A stretch of 64,000 nt of DNA from positions 1 to 64,000 of the forward strand of contig NZ_PGFB01000008.1 in the NCBI RefSeq assembly GCF_002797855.1, read 5' to 3'. Made by a program: the position numbers and the translations under genes. Positions 8,696 to 16,148 of the stretch are shown one piece after another. This stretch comes from Compostimonas suwonensis (GTDB taxonomy: Bacteria > Actinomycetota > Actinomycetes > Actinomycetales > Microbacteriaceae). The notes under the pieces are model-generated. The model saw nothing but the letters and a program-made list of their open reading frames with translations. It was not told the origin of the DNA and did no database searches. Position 1 is the stretch's first letter; every line of letters starts with the position of its first letter.

Positions 8696-9589
8696 CTACT
8701 CCCCTTCTTCTGAGTGCTGGTCCGGCTGTCCGTTACCGGGGAGGTTGCCGAGGCGGTTGTAGTCCTGGTCGAGCTGGCCGGTGTAGCCCCGCTCCGCGAG
8801 GTCGTCCATGTGCTGCTCGAACTCCTCTTCGGAGACGACCTTCACGTTGAAGAGCATCTCGGAGTGGTATTCGCCGCAGAGCTCGGCGCACTTGCCCGCG
8901 AAGGTGCCCTCGCGGGTCGGCGTGACGCTCATGTAGTTCGTCTTGCCCGGGATCATGTCTTTTTTGTAGAGGAAGTCGATGACCCAGAAGGAGTGGATGA
9001 CGTCGCGCGACTCGAGCTTGATCTCCACCTTCTTGTCGACGGGCAGGTAGAGGGTCGGGAGCTCGTCTTCGACGATGGTTCCGGCCGGCGCGTCGGTGTC
9101 GGGCTGGGCCTGGATGCCCGGCTCGTAGACATCCTGGTCGACGTAGTTGAAGTCCCAGGCCCACTGCTTGCCGAAGACCTCGATGTTGACGTCGGGCTCG
9201 TCGTAGCGGGCCTCGATGACGGCCTGGTCACGTGCGGTGAAGGCGAAGAAGCCCAGCACGAGGATGAGAGGCACGACCGTGTAGAAGATCTCGATCGGCA
9301 TGTTGTAGCGCAGCTGGGCCGGCAGACCGCTCTGGCCCTTGCGGCGGCGGTAGACGATGACCGTCCAGATGACGAGTCCCCACACGATGAGGCCGACGAC
9401 GAGAAGGACGAGCCACGAGGTGACCCACAGCCCCGACACCATCGACGTCGTGGACGTGACGGGGGGCTGACCTTCTTCGAACCCGGGGAGGAATCCGTTG
9501 AGCTGGGCTTGCGTGCACCCCGCGAGAACGACGGCTAGCATCGCTGCGATCGGAATGGCAGCCCATCGGAGTCGGCGTTTGTTGCGCAC
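8696..9589 (-). CDS. ctaC: Cytochrome c oxidase (aa3) subunit II, CuA lipoprotein
   Basis: CtaC accepts electrons from QcrC at its CuA centre. The 297-residue precursor has a lipoprotein signal with lipobox LAGC (C25), two membrane helices (about 57-80 and 100-118) and a periplasmic cupredoxin domain. The CuA ligands are all present: H199, C234, E236, C238, H242 and M245, within [12 protein letters not shown]. The start is GTG, 7 bases after AAAGG. Upstream lies a 191-base gap holding its probable promoter and the erpA terminator. It is the first gene of ctaC-ctaD-ctaF. Confidence 0.97.
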   Translation of the reverse strand: MRNKRRLRWAAIPIAAMLAVVLAGCTQAQLNGFLPGFEEGQPPVTSTTSMVSGLWVTSWLVLLVVGLIVWGLVIWTVIVYRRRKGQSGLPAQLRYNMPIEIFYTVVPLILVLGFFAFTARDQAVIEARYDEPDVNIEVFGKQWAWDFNYVDQDVYEPGIQAQPDTDAPAGTIVEDELPTLYLPVDKKVEIKLESRDVIHSFWVIDFLYKKDMIPGKTNYMSVTPTREGTFAGKCAELCGEYHSEMLFNVKVVSEEEFEQHMDDLAERGYTGQLDQDYNRLGNLPGNGQPDQHSEEGE

Positions 9590-9647
9590 CGGTGACCTTT
9601 CGGGAGACTCTGGGACACTGCTCAGGGCAGTGGGTTTGACTCGTTCT

Positions 9648-9653
9648 AGCCTA
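9648..9653 (-). promoter_or_regulatory. Candidate -10 of the ctaCDF promoter
   Basis: On the minus strand TAGGCT lies about 58 bases upstream of the ctaC start, in a gap otherwise holding only the erpA terminator. The hexamer matches the -10 seen before several other genes in the window. No clear -35 is seen, so this is tentative. Confidence 0.35.
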
Positions 9654-9731
9654 GCGCTCCGTCACCCCCCGCGAACGCACCCGACAGGTGGGTTGCGACG
9701 AAATCTGCCGGGATTCCGCCCGATTAAACAG

Positions 9732-9762
9732 CGATGGGGACCGCGAAACGCGGTCCCCATCG
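9732..9762 (-). terminator. Intrinsic terminator of erpA
   Basis: CGATGGGGACCGCG (9732-9745) and its complement (9749-9762) form a perfect 14-bp stem with an AAA loop. On the minus strand the hairpin is followed by CTGTTTAAT. It begins 18 bases after the erpA stop, separating erpA from ctaC. Confidence 0.85.
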
Positions 9763-9780
9763 GTGTGTGGCGCCTGTGGA

Positions 9781-10170
9781 TCAGTGGAACGAGTCCCCGC
9801 AGGCGCAGCTGCCGGTGGCGTTCGGGTTGTCGATCGTGAAGCCCTGCTTCTGGATCGTGTCCTCGAAGTCGATGGTCGCGCCGTCGAGGTAGGGCACGCT
9901 CATCTTGTCGACGACGACCTCGACGCCGTCGAAGTCGACGGTCGCGTCGCCGTCGAGCAGGCGCTCGTCGAAGTAGAGCTGGTAGATGAGGCCGGAACAG
10001 CCGCCGGGCTGCACGGCCACGCGCAGGCGCAGGTCGTCGCGGCCCTCCTGGGTCAGGAGGCTGTGGACCTTCTGCGCCGCGGTGTCGCTGAGCAGGACGC
10101 CGTGGGCGGTCTTCTCGGCGGTGGCGGTCTCGATCGTGGGGGTCTCGGTCGTGAGTGTGGTGTCGCTCAT
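9781..10170 (-). CDS. erpA: Iron-sulfur cluster insertion protein, A-type (ErpA/HesB family)
   Basis: A-type carriers pass Fe-S clusters to apoproteins in the cytosol. The 129-residue protein has the three family cysteines: C58 in GGCSG, and C122 and C124 in the C-terminal CACG. The core fold LRLRVAVQPGGCSGLIYQL is also intact. About 23 polar residues precede the core, a longer N-terminus than in E. coli ErpA but common in Actinobacteria. AGGAG lies four bases before the ATG. It lies next to the oxidase genes, as in mycobacteria; the bcc Rieske centre is one conceivable client, but that is inference. Confidence 0.93.
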   Translation of the reverse strand: MSDTTLTTETPTIETATAEKTAHGVLLSDTAAQKVHSLLTQEGRDDLRLRVAVQPGGCSGLIYQLYFDERLLDGDATVDFDGVEVVVDKMSVPYLDGATIDFEDTIQKQGFTIDNPNATGSCACGDSFH

Positions 10171-10325
10171 GTCACTCCTGAAGGGTCAGAATCGCTGGAG
10201 TCGCGAAAAACTAAGGCCAGTGTAACTCCGGTGACCCGGAATCGTCTGCGCTCATTCCCATCCGTGCGGCGCGGCGCCCGGCACGGTGCTCGACGCAGCG
10301 GCCACCGCACCGCTCGGCTCGGCTC

Positions 10326-11771
10326 TCAGCCGCGACGGTCCAGACGCTCGAGGAACAGGGCCTCGCTCAGCACGGCGCGCTTGAAGACGCCCAGGTGCAG
10401 CGACTCGTTGGGGCTGTGCGCCCGCGAGTCGGGGTCCTCGACGCCGGTCACGAGGATCTGCGCCTCGGGGAACACCCGCACGAGGTCCGCGATGAACGGG
10501 ATCGATCCGCCGATGCCGACCTCGACCGCCGGCACCCCCCAGGCCTCGTGCATCGCCGCGGTGACCTCGCCGACGGCCCAGCCGCTCGTGTCGACCAGGA
10601 AGGGGTCTCCCATGTCGACCTCGGTGACCTCGATCACGGCGCCGAACGGGGCGTGCTCGCGCACGTGCCGCTCGAGGGCGGCGAAGGCGTCCGCCGCCGT
10701 CTGACCGGGGGCGATCCGCGCGCTGATCCGCACCGAGACGCTCGGCAGCAGGGTGTTCGAGGCGTTGTCGACGGATGGCGCGTCGATGCCGGTCACCGTG
10801 ACCGACGGCTTGAACCACATCCGTCCCAGCACCTCCCCCGTGCCGATCGGGCGCACGCCGTCGAGCAGGGCCGCCTCCTCGCGCAGCTTCTCCTCGGAGT
10901 ACTCGGGGGTCGCGGCATCCGTGCTCGTGAGACCGGCGACGGCCACGGATCCCTCCGCGTCCCACAGGGTGTCGAGCAGGCGCACCATCGCGAGCATGGC
11001 GTCGGGGGCTGCTCCCCCGAACATGCCGGAGTGCGAGGCATGGGCGAGCGTCGAGACCGTGAGCCGGAAGGTCACGTTGCCGCGCAGGGCGACCGTGAGC
11101 GAGGGCGTGTTCACATCCCAGTTGTCGGAGTCGGCGACGACGATGACGTCGGCCGCCAGGGCGTCGCGGTTCTGCTGCAGGAAGTTCGAGAACGAGCGGG
11201 AGCCGAACTCCTCCTCACCCTCGATGAAGGCCACGAGCCCGAGGTCGAAATCGCCCCCGGTGACCTCGGCGAAGGCGCGCACCGCGGCGACGTGCGCCAT
11301 GACGCCCGCCTTGTCGTCGGCGGCACCGCGTCCGTAGAGGCGATCGCCCTTCACGGTGGGCTCGAAGGGCAGGGTCTCCCAGTCGGCGTCCCTGCCGGGG
11401 GGCTGCACGTCGTGGTGCGCGTAGAGCAGCACGGTCGGGCGGCCGTTCCTCGCGGCCCGGGTCGCGAGCACGGCCGGCTGCCCGAGGGTGTCGCTCTCGC
11501 CGATCGGGGCGCGTGCGATCGAGACGGAGTCGAAGACCCCGGTGCCGGTCAGCAGCGCTGCGACCCGTTCTGCGCTCGCCTGGACGTCGGCGGGATCGAA
11601 GGCCGACCACGACACCGAGGGGATCCGCACGAGATCGGCCAGCTGGGCGATCGCGTTCGGGATGCCGGCGCCCACGGCCTCGGTCACGGCGGCCTGTCGA
11701 GCTGTGCTTCCGCTGTGACTTCCGGACGTCGCGGCCGCTGGATTCTCTTCGTGCTCTGGATTCTGCGTCAT
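10326..11771 (-). CDS. M20 family dipeptidase/metallopeptidase
   Basis: This is a zinc-dependent cytosolic peptidase of family M20, close in type to mycobacterial Rv2141c (annotated dapE2) and to carnosinase-like dipeptidases. The 481-residue protein shows the metal and catalytic motifs LYAHHDVQPPG, GRGAADDKAG and IEGEEEFGS (the double glutamate is the catalytic base and a ligand), plus a central dimerisation domain. I start it at MTQNPEHEE; a longer in-frame reading upstream would run into the divergent DUF3043 gene. Its substrate cannot be named from sequence. The same neighbourhood (pyrD, wag31) surrounds the mycobacterial homologue. Confidence 0.88.
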   Translation of the reverse strand: MTQNPEHEENPAAATSGSHSGSTARQAAVTEAVGAGIPNAIAQLADLVRIPSVSWSAFDPADVQASAERVAALLTGTGVFDSVSIARAPIGESDTLGQPAVLATRAARNGRPTVLLYAHHDVQPPGRDADWETLPFEPTVKGDRLYGRGAADDKAGVMAHVAAVRAFAEVTGGDFDLGLVAFIEGEEEFGSRSFSNFLQQNRDALAADVIVVADSDNWDVNTPSLTVALRGNVTFRLTVSTLAHASHSGMFGGAAPDAMLAMVRLLDTLWDAEGSVAVAGLTSTDAATPEYSEEKLREEAALLDGVRPIGTGEVLGRMWFKPSVTVTGIDAPSVDNASNTLLPSVSVRISARIAPGQTAADAFAALERHVREHAPFGAVIEVTEVDMGDPFLVDTSGWAVGEVTAAMHEAWGVPAVEVGIGGSIPFIADLVRVFPEAQILVTGVEDPDSRAHSPNESLHLGVFKRAVLSEALFLERLDRRG

Positions 11772-11810
11772 GCAGGTAATCTTAAGTCCAGACGAAATCA
11801 AGGATTTGAT

Positions 11811-12386
11811 GTGGCCAAGCAACAGACGAGCAACGACGTTCCCCCCACCGACGACGGAGATCTGAACTCCACGAACGGCAAGGGCCATGCGACCCCCACC
11901 CGCAAGGAGCGCGAGGCCGCCAACAAACGACCGCTCGTTCCGGGCGACCGCAAGGAAGCGGCACGCAACGCGCGGTCCCAGGCGGCCACGGAGCGGGAGC
12001 GCGCCCGGATCGGCATGGCGGCCGGCGACGACCGCTACCTGCCGGTTCGCGACAAGGGGCCGCAGAAGAAGTTCGTGCGCGACTACGTCGACGCGCGCTT
12101 CAGCGTCGGCGAGCTGCTCATCCCGGTCATGTTCCTCGTGATCATCCTGACGTTCATCCCGAACCCCGACTTCCAGGTGTACGGAATCCTCGCGCTCTGG
12201 GCGTTCTTCGTCCTCGCCGTCATCGACTGCGTGATCCTCAGCTACCTCGTGACCAAGAAGGTCAAGGCCAAGTTCGGCGAGTCACGGGCCGAACGCGTGC
12301 GTTGGTACGCCTCGATGCGCGCGCTGCAGCTGCGCGTCATGCGCCTGCCGAAGCCGCAGGTCAAGCGCGGCCAGTACCCGAGCTGA
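11811..12386 (+). CDS. DUF3043 membrane protein
   Basis: This is a 191-residue actinobacterial protein of unknown function. It begins with about 90 very polar residues rich in Lys, Arg and Glu, with FVRDYVDARFSVGELL leading into two membrane helices (about 101-117 and 123-145), and ends in a basic tail with RMRLPKPQVKRGQYPS, which is typical of the family. The start is GTG with AAGGA at 11800-11804, six bases upstream; no ATG is available. It is divergent from the M20 peptidase with only 39 bases between them, so their promoters must overlap. Confidence 0.88.
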   Translation: MAKQQTSNDVPPTDDGDLNSTNGKGHATPTRKEREAANKRPLVPGDRKEAARNARSQAATERERARIGMAAGDDRYLPVRDKGPQKKFVRDYVDARFSVGELLIPVMFLVIILTFIPNPDFQVYGILALWAFFVLAVIDCVILSYLVTKKVKAKFGESRAERVRWYASMRALQLRVMRLPKPQVKRGQYPS

Positions 12387-12415
12387 GCGGCATCCGCCGG
12401 CTGAGCGGCATCCGC
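12382..12415. repeat. 16-bp direct repeat that includes the DUF3043 stop codon
   Basis: GCTGAGCGGCATCCGC occurs at 12382-12397 and again at 12400-12415. The first copy contains the TGA of the DUF3043 gene, so the end of the gene appears duplicated into the convergent gap towards pyrD. No terminator hairpin is evident. Confidence 0.7.
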
Positions 12416-12434
12416 TGACCGCGGAGCGCTCCGC

Positions 12435-13496
12435 TCAGGCCTTCGCGCGGAGTCTGGCGAGACCGCGGTTGATCTGCCGCGCCCACAGCGGCCCGGTGTA
12501 GACGAAACCCGTGTAGCCCTGCACGAGTGTGGCGCCCGCATCCAGGCGTTCGGAGACGTCGTGCGCCGTCGAGACGCCGCCCACCGAGATGACGCAGAGC
12601 TCCGGCGGCACGATCGTGCGGATGAGACGCAGGATCTCGAGGGAGCGCTGCGCGAGCGGGGCGCCGGACACTCCTCCGTCGCCGGCTGCCGCGATGACCG
12701 CGGGATCGGTGACGAGGCCGTCGCGTGAGGTCGTCGTGTTCGTCGCGACGATGCCGTCGAGGCCCAGCCGCAGCACCAGCTGGGCGATCGTGCGCACCTG
12801 CTCGTCGGTGAGGTCGGGCGCGATCTTGACGAGCAGAGGCGTGGATCGGCGCCCCGGGGCGTCTGCGGGTGCGGCGACCGCCGCCGCGACGGCCTCGAGC
12901 AGCGGCGCGAGGGACTCGATCTCCTGCAGTCCGCGCAGACCCGGGGTGTTCGGCGAGCTCACGTTGACGACGAGGTAGTCGGCCAGCGGGGCGAGCACAC
13001 GCGCGCTCAGCACGTAGTCGGCGACGGCGTCGTCGACGGCGACCACCCGGCTCTTGCCGATGTTGACGCCGACGATCGGGCGCGAACGCCGCTGAAGCAC
13101 CCGTGCGAGCCGGCGGGCCGCCTCGTAGGCGCCGTTGTTGTTGAAGCCCATGCGGTTCACGACGGCGTGGTCGGGGATGAGCCGGAACATCCGCGGGCGG
13201 GGGTTGCCGGGCTGAGGGATCGCGGTGAGCGTGCCCACCTCGACGTGCCCGAAGCCGAGCGCGCCCAGGCCGAGGATCGCCTTGCCTTCTTTGTCGAAGC
13301 CCGCCGCGACGCCGAACGGCGAGTCGAAGTCGAGCCCCAGGGTGCGCACGGCGAGACCCGGCGCGGGCTTCGTGAACCGGCGCACGAGCGGCGCGAGGCC
13401 CACGGCCGGCAGCAGCCGGATCACGTCGAACGCGAGGTGGTGGGCGCGTTCCGGGTCGAGTTTGGACAGGACGAGGGAGAAGAGGATGCGATACAT
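12435..13496 (-). CDS. pyrD: Dihydroorotate dehydrogenase (quinone), class 2
   Basis: PyrD oxidises dihydroorotate to orotate in pyrimidine synthesis and passes the electrons to menaquinone at the membrane. The 353-residue length and the N-terminal helical segment LLPAVGLAPLVRRFTKPAP mark class 2. The FMN-binding core shows FGVAAGFDKEGKAI, NRMGFNNNGA, VNVSSPNTPGLR (with the catalytic serine), VKIAPDLTDEQ and NTTTSRDGL. It is divergent in context from nrdR/hisD but on the same strand, separated from nrdR by 57 bases. Synteny with Rv2139 next to an M20 peptidase supports the call. Confidence 0.97.
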   Translation of the reverse strand: MYRILFSLVLSKLDPERAHHLAFDVIRLLPAVGLAPLVRRFTKPAPGLAVRTLGLDFDSPFGVAAGFDKEGKAILGLGALGFGHVEVGTLTAIPQPGNPRPRMFRLIPDHAVVNRMGFNNNGAYEAARRLARVLQRRSRPIVGVNIGKSRVVAVDDAVADYVLSARVLAPLADYLVVNVSSPNTPGLRGLQEIESLAPLLEAVAAAVAAPADAPGRRSTPLLVKIAPDLTDEQVRTIAQLVLRLGLDGIVATNTTTSRDGLVTDPAVIAAAGDGGVSGAPLAQRSLEILRLIRTIVPPELCVISVGGVSTAHDVSERLDAGATLVQGYTGFVYTGPLWARQINRGLARLRAKA

Positions 13497-13553
13497 GCCT
13501 GCACCAGGGTACCGGTCGCCGGGGCGCGAGGTTCGCCCGACTCTCGGCCCCGC

Positions 13554-14051
13554 TCAGTTCTCGGGCTCGGGCTCCAGCGCGCGGTTCGAGTCGCTGCGTT
13601 CGCCGCCGTGTTCGACCCGGAGCAGGGTGATCGCGTCCTCGAAGTCGTCGAGCGAGTCGAAGGCCTGGTAGACGCTCGCGAACCGCAGGTAGGCGACCTC
13701 GTCGAGGTCGCGCAGGGGCGACAGGATGGCGAGGCCGATCTCGTTCGCGTTGATCTGCGAGGCACCGGTGGCCCGCACCGTCTCCTCGACCTTCTGGGCG
13801 AGCACGGCGAGGTCGGAGTCGGTCACGGGCCGGCCCTGGCAGGCCTTGCGCACCCCCGAGACGATCTTCTCGCGGCTGAACGGCTCGACGACGCCGTTGC
13901 GCTTGATGACGTTGAGGCTCGCGGTCTCCGTCGTGCTGAAGCGCCGGCCGCACTCGGGGCACTGTCGACGGCGACGGATGGAGAGGCCGTCGTCGCTCGT
14001 CCTCGAATCGATGACCCGGGAGTCGGGGTGACGGCAGAAAGGGCAGAACAT
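13554..14051 (-). CDS. nrdR: Transcriptional repressor NrdR
   Basis: NrdR is a zinc-ribbon and ATP-cone repressor that senses ATP/dATP and controls ribonucleotide reductase genes. The 165-residue protein has the zinc ribbon CPFC (C3, C6) and CPEC (C31, C34), the RRRRQC link between them, and the ATP-cone beginning [16 protein letters not shown]. About 15 residues beyond the usual 150 form an acidic C-terminus. It starts five bases after the hisD stop and is probably co-transcribed with it, although a TAGGCT hexamer in the end of hisD nine bases before the ATG could serve as its own promoter. Confidence 0.96.
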   Translation of the reverse strand: MFCPFCRHPDSRVIDSRTSDDGLSIRRRRQCPECGRRFSTTETASLNVIKRNGVVEPFSREKIVSGVRKACQGRPVTDSDLAVLAQKVEETVRATGASQINANEIGLAILSPLRDLDEVAYLRFASVYQAFDSLDDFEDAITLLRVEHGGERSDSNRALEPEPEN

Positions 14052-14056
14052 GGTGC

Positions 14057-15394
14057 TTAGAGCCTATCCTCCGGCTCTGAGGCCGAGCTGTGATCGAAAC
14101 GTGCGGTGACGGCGTCGCCGTGGGCCGGCAGCTGCTCGGCGTGCGACAGCGCGACGATCTTCTCCGCCACCTCGCCGAGCGCCTCCCTGCTGTAGCGCAC
14201 GAGCTGCTGCGGGCGCAGGAAGCTGTAGGCGCCGAGGCCCGAGGAGAAGCGCGCCTGGCCGCCCGTGGGCAGCACGTGGTTCGAGCCGGCCAGGTAGTCG
14301 CCGAGGCTCACGGGGCTGTGCGCGCCGAGGAAGATCGCGCCGGCGTTCTCGATGCCCCTGAGGGTCTCCTCCGGGTCGCTCGTCTGAAGCTCGAGGTGCT
14401 CGGGGCCGTAGGCGTTGCTGAAGGCCACGGCGGTCTTGAGGTCGTCGACGAGCACGATCGCCGACTGCGGCCCGGACAGCGCCGCGCGCACACGCGCGGA
14501 GTGCGTCGTCGACGCGGCGAGGAGCTCGAGCTGGGCCTCGACCCGTTCCGCGAGCTCGAGCGAGTCGGTGACGAGGAGCGCCGCGGCGGCCTCGTCGTGC
14601 TCGGCCTGGCTCACGAGGTCGGCGGCGACGAGCCGGGCGTCGGCCGCGGAATCCGCGATCACGAGGATCTCGGTCGTGCCCGCCTCGGCGTCGATGCCCA
14701 CCTGGCCGGTCACGAGGCGTTTGGCGGCGGCGACGTAGATGTTGCCGGGGCCGGTGATGACCTGCACGGGCGTGAGCCCGAGCGACGGAACACCCCAGGC
14801 GAGGGCGCCGATCGCGCCGGCGCCGCCCATCGTGTAGACCTCGTCGATGCCGAGCAGCCCCGCGGCGCCGAGGATGACCGGGTGCACCCGGCCGTCGAAC
14901 TCGCGCTGCGGCGGCGACGCGATGGCGATCGAGGCGACACCCGCCACCTGGGCCGGCACGACGTTCATCACGACGCTCGAGGGATAGACGGCCTTGCCGC
15001 CGGGAACGTAGAGGCCCGCCCGCGCGACCGGCTGCCAGCGCTGCACGATCTGCGCGCCCGGCCCGATCGACGTCACGATCTCGGGAGGGACCTGGGCGGC
15101 CGTCGCACGCCGCACCCGGTCGATGGCCTCCTCGAGGGCCTCGCGGACAGGGGTCTCGAGAGCGATGACGGCGGCCGCGATCTGAGACGAGGGCACGCGG
15201 ATGTCGCGGGGCCGCACCCCGTCGAAACGCTCGGCCTGCTCGAGCAGCGCGTCCGCACCGCGCGAACGCACCTCGTCGATGAGGGTCGCGGCGGCGGCCG
15301 AGGCGACCGACACGTCGATCGTCGGGCGCGGGACGAGTCCCAGGAGTTCTGTGGGGTTAGGCTTGTGGCCCCGGAGGTCGCGACGCTGGATCAT
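14057..15394 (-). CDS. hisD: Histidinol dehydrogenase
   Basis: HisD carries out the last two steps of histidine synthesis, oxidising L-histidinol to L-histidine with two NAD+ and one zinc ion. The 445-residue protein has the family core: [44 protein letters not shown], the zinc ligands Gln and His in SQAEHDE, and [18 protein letters not shown] near the end. No other his gene follows; nrdR is directly downstream instead. The ATG is nine bases after a TAGGCT hexamer (plus 15404-15409) with no clear Shine-Dalgarno, so the leader is very short or absent. Confidence 0.97.
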   Translation of the reverse strand: MIQRRDLRGHKPNPTELLGLVPRPTIDVSVASAAAATLIDEVRSRGADALLEQAERFDGVRPRDIRVPSSQIAAAVIALETPVREALEEAIDRVRRATAAQVPPEIVTSIGPGAQIVQRWQPVARAGLYVPGGKAVYPSSVVMNVVPAQVAGVASIAIASPPQREFDGRVHPVILGAAGLLGIDEVYTMGGAGAIGALAWGVPSLGLTPVQVITGPGNIYVAAAKRLVTGQVGIDAEAGTTEILVIADSAADARLVAADLVSQAEHDEAAAALLVTDSLELAERVEAQLELLAASTTHSARVRAALSGPQSAIVLVDDLKTAVAFSNAYGPEHLELQTSDPEETLRGIENAGAIFLGAHSPVSLGDYLAGSNHVLPTGGQARFSSGLGAYSFLRPQQLVRYSREALGEVAEKIVALSHAEQLPAHGDAVTARFDHSSASEPEDRL

Positions 15395-15458
15395 GGCCAG
15401 ACAAGCCTAGCGGTCCCGCCCGGGTCGCAGCCGAAAGGCCTCTTCCGAGGGGAATATC

Positions 15459-15491
15459 ATGGCGGCCGAAACGATTGATGCATTCGTATGA
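15459..15491 (+). CDS. Ten-codon upstream reading frame coupled to the flavin reductase gene
   Basis: An ATG at 15459 preceded by AGGGGA (six-base spacing) opens a frame encoding MAAETIDAFV. Its TGA overlaps the ATG of the flavin reductase gene in the arrangement ATGA. The next gene has no good ribosome-binding site of its own, so ribosomes finishing this short frame could restart there. The peptide has no run of a single regulated amino acid. Whether it is translated is unproven. Confidence 0.45.
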   Translation: MAAETIDAFV

Positions 15492-16036
15492 GTGAGACGA
15501 CCCCGCCCCAGGATTCCCACGACGACCGGACCTCCGCGACCTCGCCGGCGACGCCGGCCGACCTCGAGGCCTTCAAGCAGGCTTTCCGGCGGCATGCCGC
15601 CGGTGTGGCGGTCGTGACGGCGCTGACGCCCGACGGCACGCCGGTGGGCTTCACCGCGACATCCCTCGCCTCGCTCTCGGCCGTGCCGCCCCTCGCGACC
15701 TTCAACATCGCCCGCTCGGCGAGCTCGTGGCCCGCCCTCGCCGAGACCGATCGTGTGGTCATCCACATGATGGGCTCGCGCAACCGCGACGTCGCCCAGA
15801 TCATGTCCGGCGACAACGCCGTGCGCTTCGACGGCGAGCACTGGGAGGCCGGACCCCACGGCCTGCCCGTGCTCAAGGGCGTGACCTCGTGGATGGTCGG
15901 CCGCATCGTCGAACGGCTCCAGGTGCACAACAACGCGGTCGTCGTCGTGCAGATCGAGCAGGGCGCCCTCGGCGACGAGGACGAGGCCCTGCTCTACCAC
16001 GAACGCAGCTACCGCACCCCCGGCGACCCCGTCTGA
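15488..16036 (+). CDS. Flavin reductase family protein, FMN-binding split barrel
   Basis: The 182-residue protein matches small NAD(P)H:flavin oxidoreductases that supply reduced FMN/FAD to monooxygenases. The family core is FRRHAAGVAVVTALTPDG, then VGFTATSLASLSAVPPLATF, where flavin binds, and a final His-rich strand YHERSYRTP. About 30 polar residues precede the domain. There is no partner monooxygenase nearby, so the physiological substrate cannot be named. Its ATG overlaps the stop codon of a ten-codon upstream frame. It converges on dnaE, with a hairpin-forming repeat in the gap. Confidence 0.85.
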   Translation: MSETTPPQDSHDDRTSATSPATPADLEAFKQAFRRHAAGVAVVTALTPDGTPVGFTATSLASLSAVPPLATFNIARSASSWPALAETDRVVIHMMGSRNRDVAQIMSGDNAVRFDGEHWEAGPHGLPVLKGVTSWMVGRIVERLQVHNNAVVVVQIEQGALGDEDEALLYHERSYRTPGDPV

Positions 16037-16061
16037 CCCCGGCGCTCGACCAGCAGGCGTC

Positions 16062-16126
16062 GAGCGCGGCTTTGTCGCCGGGCGACGAGCGTCGAAGCCC
16101 CGCGCTCGACGACAAGCCCGCGCTCG
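16062..16126. repeat. Copy 1 of a 65-bp hairpin element in a convergent gap
   Basis: This sequence starts GAGCGCGGCTTTGTCG and ends CAAGCCCGCGCTCG, so its outer arms pair. It aligns nearly base for base with the element at 45162-45227, including the central GCGACGAGCG. Both copies sit between convergently transcribed genes (here flavin reductase and dnaE), so a bidirectional terminator or REP-like role is likely. Confidence 0.65.
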
Positions 16127-16148
16127 ACGACACGAACCGCGCGCAACA

